The notes under the pieces: generated by a model
Seen by the model: the letters and a program-made list of their open reading frames with translations, nothing else
Databases searched by the model: none
What the model was told of the DNA's origin: nothing
Position numbers and translations under genes: made by a program
Shown here: positions 6,009 through 9,811 of the stretch, piece by piece
Numbering within the stretch: the stretch's first letter is position 1
Layout: each line of letters opens with the position of its first letter
Source: Actinomycetota bacterium
GTDB taxonomy: Bacteria; Actinomycetota; Thermoleophilia; Gaiellales; Gaiellaceae
Length of the DNA: 9,811 nt
Assembly: GCA_016870235.1 (NCBI GenBank)
Contig: VGCB01000054.1
Location: 1 to 9,811 of the forward strand
Direction: 5' to 3'

Positions 6009-6414
6009 CGACGGTCGCGGTACGCGTCTTCTCGACGGCAACGTCCTGGTGGCGCTCGTCGTCGCCGAGCACGTCCACCACGCCGCCGCGCGAGCCTGGT
6101 TCGCGCGGGGCGGGCGGTTCGCAACATGTCCGACCGTCCAGGGCACCCTGCTGAGGTTGCTTGTCCGTCAGGGGTTGGGCAGCGACGCGGCGCGTCAGGC
6201 GCTCTCCGTTATCACCCGTCACGCTCGGCACGAGCAGTGGCTCGACGACCTCACGTACCTCGAGGTCGACCTCTCAGGCGTGGTCGGGCACCGACAGGTG
6301 ACCGATGCCTATCTCGCCGGCCTGGCGCGGGCCCGTCGCGGCCGCGTCGCCACGCTCGACCGCGGCTTCGCCGTCGCGGCCTCAGACGTGGCCGAGCTCG
6401 TCCCCACCGACTGA
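6001..6414 (+). CDS. vapC: VapC-type PIN-domain ribonuclease toxin
   Basis: This 137-residue protein has the PIN-domain layout: LLDGNVLVAL (10-19, catalytic Asp12), HHAAARAWF (26-34), ATCPTVQGTLLRLL (41-54), VTDAYLAGLARARRGRVATL (100-119, Asp102) and DRGFA (120-124, Asp120). PIN toxins cut RNA (often tRNA or rRNA) with a Mg2+ site made of these acids and stop growth when the antitoxin is lost. The position often filled by Glu is Gln47, a variant also common in related VapC proteins, so activity is still expected. It overlaps vapB by 8 bases. The pair lies between a MITE-like element and gene fragments, consistent with arrival or retention as an accessory module. Confidence 0.87.
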   Translation: MPDDGRGTRLLDGNVLVALVVAEHVHHAAARAWFARGGRFATCPTVQGTLLRLLVRQGLGSDAARQALSVITRHARHEQWLDDLTYLEVDLSGVVGHRQVTDAYLAGLARARRGRVATLDRGFAVAASDVAELVPTD

Positions 6415-6432
6415 ACCTGCCCGACGGCTCCG

Positions 6433-6534
6433 TCAGTCTCGCTCGATCGCGCGCATGTTCGCCTCGTGCCCGAGCCCGTCGATCCGGAGCCAGAACTCGT
6501 CGAGGCCCATCTCCTCGAGCAGCCGGGCGCGGGC
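6433..6534 (-). pseudogene. C-terminal remnant of an unidentified (possibly LLM-class) protein
   Basis: On the minus strand, before a stop at 6433-6435, the frame reads ARLLEEMGLDEFWLRIDGLG followed by HEANMRAIERD. The sharply protein-like helix-strand-helix character (GLDEFWLRIDGLGHEANMRAIE) contrasts with the featureless arginine/serine-rich residues further upstream in the same frame. It looks like the last 30 or so residues of a real enzyme whose body is gone; the G-(L/V)-D-x-x-x-x-x-I-x-G-L-x-H-x-x-x-M-x-x-I-E pattern resembles the C-terminus of LLM oxidoreductases. It is tail to tail with vapC, 18 bases apart. It cannot be the end of the LLM middle piece at 5305-5527, because it lies upstream of it on the same strand. 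Confidence 0.35.
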
Positions 6535-6604
6535 TCCGCGCCAGGCCGCAGAGCGACTACGTGGCTTCCCGCAGCCCGGCCCGGCATCATAGACTCGTCC
6601 ACCG

Positions 6605-7036
6605 ATGAAGCTCGACCTGACGATGCGGGGCCCGACGCTGGCGGAGGCCGGCGACTGGGCGCGGAGCGCGGAGGAGCTCGGCGCGGCCGGCCTCTTCACG
6701 ACCGAGACGAACCACGACCCGTTCTTCCCGCTCGTGCGGATGGCGACCAAGGCCCGCCGGGTCGAGCTCGGCACCGGGATCGCGCTCGCGTTCCCGCGGA
6801 GCCCCATGCACCTCGCCTATGCGGCCTGGGACCTGCAGGCCCTCTCCGGCGGCCGCTTCGTCCTCGGCCTCGGCTCCCAGGTGCGGGCGCACGTCATCCG
6901 CCGGTTCAGCGCCGCCTACGACCATCCCGCGCGGCGCATGCGCGAGATCGTCCTCGCGCTCCGGGCGATCTGGCGGGCGTGGGAGGAGGAGAGCGAGCTC
7001 CGCTTCGAGGGCGAGTTCTTCCGTCACACGCTGATG
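6605..7036 (+). pseudogene. N-terminal 144 residues of an LLM-class F420-dependent oxidoreductase, truncated
   Basis: From ATG 6605 the frame reads MKLDLTMRGPTLAEAGDWAR and then an AEELGAAGLFTTETNHDPFF helix-strand, ATKARRVELGTGIALAFPRS, LAYAAWDLQALSGGRFVLGL-G-S-Q and ending [14 protein letters not shown]. This is the N-terminal half of the TIM-barrel LLM family (usual length 290-350), which oxidises or reduces substrates with F420 or FMN. After residue 144 the frame runs on to 7240 but that part is only the antisense of an ABC ATPase, so the enzyme is cut near 7036-7039. A TAGACT at 6590-6595, nine bases before the ATG, could be a -10 for leaderless expression; no ribosome site is present. 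Any product would lack the cofactor-binding C-terminal half. Confidence 0.78.
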
Positions 7037-7326
7037 CCGCCGAGGTCGGTGTACGCGTCCCGCACGACCGTGTCGCCGATCGCGATCGTGCCGGCGGTGC
7101 AGGGGATGAGCCCCGCGATCATCAGGAGCAGCGTGCTCTTGCCGCAGCCGGACGGGCCGAGCAGCGAGACGAACTCCCCGGGCTGGATGTCGAGCGAGAC
7201 GTTGTCGAGCGCGAACACGGGGTCGCCCCGGGTCTCGTAGATCTTCGAGACGCCCTCGACCGCGACCCGCGTCGCCGCGGGATGGGGCGCGCCGGGCTGG
7301 CGATCTGGAGAGGTCGTCGTCTGCAT
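7037..7326 (-). pseudogene. N-terminal piece of an ABC transporter ATPase (SsuB/TauB type), truncated
   Basis: The minus-strand frame starts at ATG 7326 behind a good AGGAG (7337-7341, spacing 10). It reads [38 protein letters not shown], Walker [10 protein letters not shown] (57-65), [20 protein letters not shown] and [10 protein letters not shown]. It stops there: the Q-loop, signature, Walker B and His switch of a roughly 250-residue ATPase are absent, and the frame ends at a stop (7024-7026) after a few unrelated residues. The style fits the nitrate/sulfonate/taurine importer ATPases. It is fused tail to tail with the LLM piece. The N-terminal sequence and ribosome site are undamaged, so the break looks recent. 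No permease or binding protein is in the window. Confidence 0.78.
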
Positions 7327-7499
7327 CGCTCGATCGCTCCTGTGCGTGGCGGAGGACAGGTGGCCGACACGTCGCCCGACCACGCACGGGCGAATGGCTC
7401 GCGGTTCGGAGAGCCTACAGAACGCGACGTGCGTGCATGATCCGCCGATCGCGAGCGGCGCGATATCGTCAACCGGCGAGCATCCGTGGAGGCGAGACG
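7327..7499. promoter_or_regulatory. Divergent intergenic region between ABC-ATPase piece and cupin operon
   Basis: These 173 bases separate two divergently transcribed starts and hold no open frame that looks real. The region should contain the cupin operon promoter on the plus strand; I see a GATATC at about 7461-7466 and TACAGA near 7426-7431 as weak -10 candidates, but no convincing -35. The only strong signals are the two ribosome sites: AGGAG (7337-7341) for the ATPase and GGAGG (7488-7492, 7 bases before ATG) for the cupin. Confidence 0.35.
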
Positions 7500-7931
7500 A
7501 TGAAGATCGTGCACTGGGGCGACGCCCCGAAGGAGTCGTGGCGGCCGGGGAACGAGACGCGCCTGCACGCCGCCGGATCGTCCGGCACCGAGCGGCTCTG
7601 CGTCGGCGAGCAGTGGTTCGAGCCCGGGGTCGGCGCCCCGACCCACTTCCACCCCGAGGACGTGGAGGAGGTCGTCTCGGTCGTCTCGGGCGCGGCCGAC
7701 TTCCATCTCGACGGTGAGCACCAGATCCTTCGGGCCGGGAACGCGGTGATCATCCCGGGCGGCTCCGTCCACGGATTCGTCGCGATCGGAGACGAGCCCC
7801 TCCACATCTACGGCGCCTTCTCCTCGCCCTCCCCGCCGACGACGTTCGTCGACGCCCCCGACCAGGTGATCCTGATCGGCGGCACGCAGGGTCAGCGCCT
7901 CGACACGACGCGCACCCGCCAGGGCTCGTGA
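7500..7931 (+). CDS. Small single-domain cupin protein
   Basis: This 143-residue protein has start ATG 7500 fixed by GGAGG seven bases upstream. Cupin motif 1 is [22 protein letters not shown] (43-64, metal ligands His49, His51, and Glu56 or Glu57). Motif 2 is [15 protein letters not shown] (80-94, His91). A full 3-His/Glu metal site is therefore likely. Small cupins of this kind include dioxygenases, isomerases and ligand sensors; nothing here tells which. It is the first gene of a tight operon: its TGA overlaps the GTG start of the DUF35 gene (GTGA at 7928-7931), so it is probably made with, and serves, the thiolase/DUF35 pair. The role is unknown. Confidence 0.85.
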   Translation: MKIVHWGDAPKESWRPGNETRLHAAGSSGTERLCVGEQWFEPGVGAPTHFHPEDVEEVVSVVSGAADFHLDGEHQILRAGNAVIIPGGSVHGFVAIGDEPLHIYGAFSSPSPPTTFVDAPDQVILIGGTQGQRLDTTRTRQGS

Positions 7932-8368
7932 CCTCCACCTCCCCCTCGGCCCTCGGCGCCTCGGGCGGCGGCAAGCCGGTCCCGGTCCCGCGGGGCGAGG
8001 AGCGCGCGTGGTTCGACGCGGCCCGCGACGGGAAGCTCGCGCTGACGCGCTGCCGCGCCTGCGGCGTCCGCTCCGTCGTCCGCGTCGTCTGCCCCGCGTG
8101 CTGGTCGACGGACGTGGAGACGGTGGCCGCGCGCGGGACAGGTGTCGTCTACTCGTACACGGTGCTCCACCGGGCCGGGCGGCCCGGATTCGAGGCGGAC
8201 GTCCCCTACGTCGTCGCGCTGATCGAGCTGCCCGAGGGGCCGCGGGTGATGACGAACGTCGTCGACTGCGATCCCGCCGACGTCCGGATCGGCATGCTGG
8301 TCCGGCTCGTCATCGACACACGCGACGACATCTCTTTCCCACAGTTCGCGCCGGAGCGTCAGGAGTGA
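7928..8368 (+). CDS. DUF35 Zn-ribbon/OB-fold acyl-CoA-associated protein (ChsH2 C-terminal-like)
   Basis: This 146-residue protein has a helix rich in aromatic residues (EERAWFDAARDGKLALTRC, 24-42), a Zn ribbon C42-x2-C45-x9-C55-x2-C58, and an OB-fold (GTGVVYSYTVLHR, PYVVALIELPEGPRVMTNVV, IGMLVRLVID). DUF35 proteins pair with SCP2-type thiolases or Ltp2-type aldolases and supply part of the acyl-CoA binding site. The thiolase gene follows with a 4-base overlap (GTGA, 8365-8368), which supports a stoichiometric complex. The start GTG 7928 overlaps the cupin stop. The N-terminal 20 residues are low-complexity Gly/Ser/Pro. Confidence 0.87.
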   Translation: MTSTSPSALGASGGGKPVPVPRGEERAWFDAARDGKLALTRCRACGVRSVVRVVCPACWSTDVETVAARGTGVVYSYTVLHRAGRPGFEADVPYVVALIELPEGPRVMTNVVDCDPADVRIGMLVRLVIDTRDDISFPQFAPERQE

Positions 8369-9498
8369 GCACGCTCGAGCAGATCGCGATCGTCGGCGTC
8401 GCCGAGTCCGACCACGGCCGGGCGCCGCACCTGTCGCCGCTCGGGATGATGGCGCAGGCGACCGCGCGGGCCGCGGAGGACGCGGGCATCTCGGTCGGCG
8501 AGATCGACGGCGCGTTCGTGATCACGCCGTACCACCACCTGACCTCGCTCAGCTTCTGCGAGACGCTCCAGATCTTCCCGCGCTACCACGACACGACGCA
8601 GATCGGCGGCTGCACGTTCATCGCCTTCCTCCGCCATGCCGCGGCCGCGATCGCCGCCGGGATGTGCGAGGTCGCGGTCATCGCGTACGGCTCGACGCAG
8701 CGCTCGGATGCCGGCAAGCTCGTCAGCGCGACCGAGATCCCGACGCTCGAGCTGCCCTACGGCGCGTCGTATCCGATCAGCTCGTTCGCGATGATCGCGC
8801 AGCGGCACATGCACGAGCACGGCACGACCCCCGAGCAGCTGGCCGAGGTGGCCGTCGCGCACCGGCACTGGGCCTCGCTGACCGACGACGCGTTCTACCG
8901 GGAGCCGATCACCGTCGAGGACGTGCTCGCCTCGCCGATGATCTCGAGCCCGATCCACCGCCTCGACTGCTGCGCCGTCACCGACGGCGGCGGCGCCGTG
9001 ATCGTGGCGACGCGCGACCGGGCGCGGCACCTGCGCCGGTCCGTGAGCGTGCTCGGCGCCGCCGAGGGCTACTCGCACCGGAGCGTCTCGGCCATGGCCG
9101 ACCTCACCGTCTCGGCCGCGGCGACGACCGGGCCTGCGGCATTCGCCGAGGCGGGCGTCACGCCGGCCGACATCGACGTCCTCCAACTCTACGACGCGTT
9201 CACGATCGCGCCGATCATGATGCTCGAGGACCTCGGCTTCTGCGAGAAGGGGGAAGGAGGCCCGATCTACGCGAGCGGGCGGACGCGGCCGGGCGGCGAC
9301 CTCCCGATCAACACGAACGGCGGCGGGCTCTCCTACTGCCACCCGGGCATGCTCAGCATCTTCCTGCTGATCGAGGCCGTCCGGCAGGTGCGCGGCGAGT
9401 GCGGGACGCGCCAGGTCCCCGACGTCGAGCTGGCGCTCGTTCACGGGCTCGGCGGCGTGTTCGCCGGCGCCGCGACGGCGATCCTCGCGCGCTGTTAG
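8365..9498 (+). CDS. SCP2/Ltp2-type thiolase or retro-aldolase, partner of DUF35 protein
   Basis: This 377-residue protein starts at GTG 8365 (AGGA just before) with STLEQIAIVGVAESDHGR. It has the thiolase fold: nucleophile-position Cys83 in QIGGCTFIAFLRHAAAAIAA (spacing to AAIAAG as in SCP2 thiolases), LDCCAVTDGGGAVIVA (200-215), DVLQLYDAFTIAPIMMLEDL (271-290), NTNGGGLSYCHPGML (316-330, His326) and VHGLGGVFAGAA (359-370). The C-terminal CxG of ordinary thiolases is replaced by VHGLGG (His360). Ltp2, the steroid side-chain aldolase, uses two tyrosines rather than a Cys; the tyrosines of YDAF (Tyr276) and LSYCHP (Tyr324) fall where I would place them. The protein may cleave beta-keto- or beta-hydroxyacyl-CoA with the DUF35 subunit. 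It is followed by a hairpin at 9509-9555. Confidence 0.86.
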   Translation: MSTLEQIAIVGVAESDHGRAPHLSPLGMMAQATARAAEDAGISVGEIDGAFVITPYHHLTSLSFCETLQIFPRYHDTTQIGGCTFIAFLRHAAAAIAAGMCEVAVIAYGSTQRSDAGKLVSATEIPTLELPYGASYPISSFAMIAQRHMHEHGTTPEQLAEVAVAHRHWASLTDDAFYREPITVEDVLASPMISSPIHRLDCCAVTDGGGAVIVATRDRARHLRRSVSVLGAAEGYSHRSVSAMADLTVSAAATTGPAAFAEAGVTPADIDVLQLYDAFTIAPIMMLEDLGFCEKGEGGPIYASGRTRPGGDLPINTNGGGLSYCHPGMLSIFLLIEAVRQVRGECGTRQVPDVELALVHGLGGVFAGAATAILARC

Positions 9499-9508
9499 TT
9501 CGCCGAGC

Positions 9509-9555
9509 CCTCGCGCGTCTGCTGAGCGAGGGACCGACGTGGCAGACGCGCGAGG
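9509..9555 (+). terminator. Hairpin with perfect 14-bp stem after the thiolase gene
   Basis: CCTCGCGCGTCTGC (9509-9522) pairs exactly with GCAGACGCGCGAGG (9542-9555), with a 19-base loop. It begins 10 bases after the thiolase stop. No T-run follows, which is common for terminator-like hairpins in GC-rich actinobacteria; it could also be a 3' end stabiliser or a repeat. Confidence 0.55.
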
Positions 9556-9572
9556 ACTCGGATCCTGAAGCC

Positions 9573-9589
9573 GGGAACCTGCGGTTCCC
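9573..9589 (+). repeat. Small perfect hairpin, 7-bp stem and 3-base loop
   Basis: GGGAACC (9573-9579) pairs with GGTTCCC (9583-9589) around TGC. It sits 18 bases after the larger hairpin and may be part of the same transcription end region or of a mobile-element edge. Confidence 0.4.
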
Positions 9590-9660
9590 CGGGGACCCCT
9601 CCGTTGAACGCGAGTCCGGCACCGTGCCCGACGCGGATCTGGCGTGACATGCCCGCGTCT

Positions 9661-9670
9661 GGCTCATATG
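9661..9670 (+). repeat. Direct repeat GGCTCATATG, copy 1
   Basis: Identical to 9791-9800, 130 bases away, flanking the G/T-rich stretch. Confidence 0.5.
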
Positions 9671-9790
9671 GGGGTTCGTTTGTCAAGTGTGCGTGTTTGG
9701 GTGTTCCGGTGGCGGATTGGGTGGTGGTGGGTGTGTGGCCGGGGGTTGTCGGAGCGGCAGCGGTGGCGGTGGGCAGGTCGACGTGTGTCA

Positions 9791-9800
9791 GGCTCATATG
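9791..9800 (+). repeat. Direct repeat GGCTCATATG, copy 2
   Basis: Identical to 9661-9670. Copies bracket the skewed region; further copies beyond the window edge would turn this into an array or an element end. Confidence 0.5.
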
Positions 9801-9811
9801 CGAGGGCTGGG

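Larger units (their letters stand above)
9556..9811. other. Gene-poor right edge with abrupt G/T strand bias and a 10-bp direct repeat
   Basis: No recognised gene lies here. From about 9661 to 9780 the plus strand is roughly 95 of 120 bases G or T, unlike the rest of the window. GGCTCATATG occurs at 9661-9670 and again at 9791-9800. A plus frame from ATG 9649 (MPASGSYGGSFVKCACLGVP and onwards) stays open to the window edge but shows no known domain and its composition follows the bias; a minus frame ending at 9495 is Thr/Pro/Ala-rich and equally unconvincing. It could be the edge of an insertion sequence. Confidence 0.4.

Noticed and set aside
6138..6144. VapC Glu replaced by Gln47, considered as an inactivated toxin
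   Set aside because: Related VapC proteins often carry Gln or another residue here, and the three Asp residues are present.
7037..7240. C-terminal continuation of the LLM frame to 7240
   Set aside because: The residues have no LLM similarity and are the antisense of an ABC ATPase carrying a clear Walker A motif.
9573..9610. tRNA-like arm around GGTTCCCCGG
   Set aside because: No TTCRA loop, acceptor pairing or anticodon arm can be drawn; it is only a small hairpin.

Overview
This is a GC-rich window (about 70% G+C by eye) with GTG starts, short or overlapping gene spacings, few U-tract terminators and several F420/flavin-type (LLM) gene pieces. It most likely comes from an actinobacterium; a deep-branching soil or Thermoleophilia-like lineage would fit, but that is an impression from gene style and not a test. 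No rRNA, tRNA or CRISPR array was seen. Layout: (1) Positions 1-909 (+) hold the last 33 codons of a B12-dependent acyl-CoA mutase large subunit, followed 20 bases later by a MenB/BadI-type crotonase. (2) Positions 900-5278 (-) form a four-gene operon read right to left: alpha/beta hydrolase, two-domain extradiol ring-cleavage dioxygenase, CarAa-like Rieske ring-hydroxylating oxygenase, and an M20-peptidase-like protein. Its last gene overlaps the crotonase tail to tail. The set looks like an aromatic or heteroaromatic degradation module (ring hydroxylation, then meta-cleavage, then processing of the cleaved product), but both hydrolase-like members lack catalytic residues. (3) Positions 5279-7499 are a rearranged accessory patch: a decayed LLM flavin-oxidoreductase middle piece, a 211-bp element with perfect 26-bp terminal inverted repeats, a vapBC toxin-antitoxin pair with a probably leaderless promoter, a C-terminal gene remnant, an N-terminal LLM piece, and an N-terminal ABC-ATPase piece joined tail to tail to that LLM piece at a sharp breakpoint near 7037. 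(4) Positions 7500-9498 (+) form a translationally coupled operon: cupin, DUF35 Zn-ribbon/OB-fold protein and SCP2/Ltp2-type thiolase or aldolase, followed by a 14-bp-stem hairpin. (5) Positions 9556-9811 have an abrupt G/T-rich strand bias and a 10-bp direct repeat, perhaps the edge of another mobile element. Functionally, the outer operons share a theme of ring and acyl-CoA catabolism: mutase and BadI-like ring hydrolase on the left, oxygenase and ring-cleavage enzymes in the middle, and a thiolase/DUF35 pair resembling steroid side-chain aldolase on the right. The middle patch shows transposition and deletion between them. The most novel candidates are the M20-fold protein that has lost most of its metal-site residues yet sits in an otherwise healthy CarAa-like operon, and the His-less alpha/beta hydrolase in the same operon.
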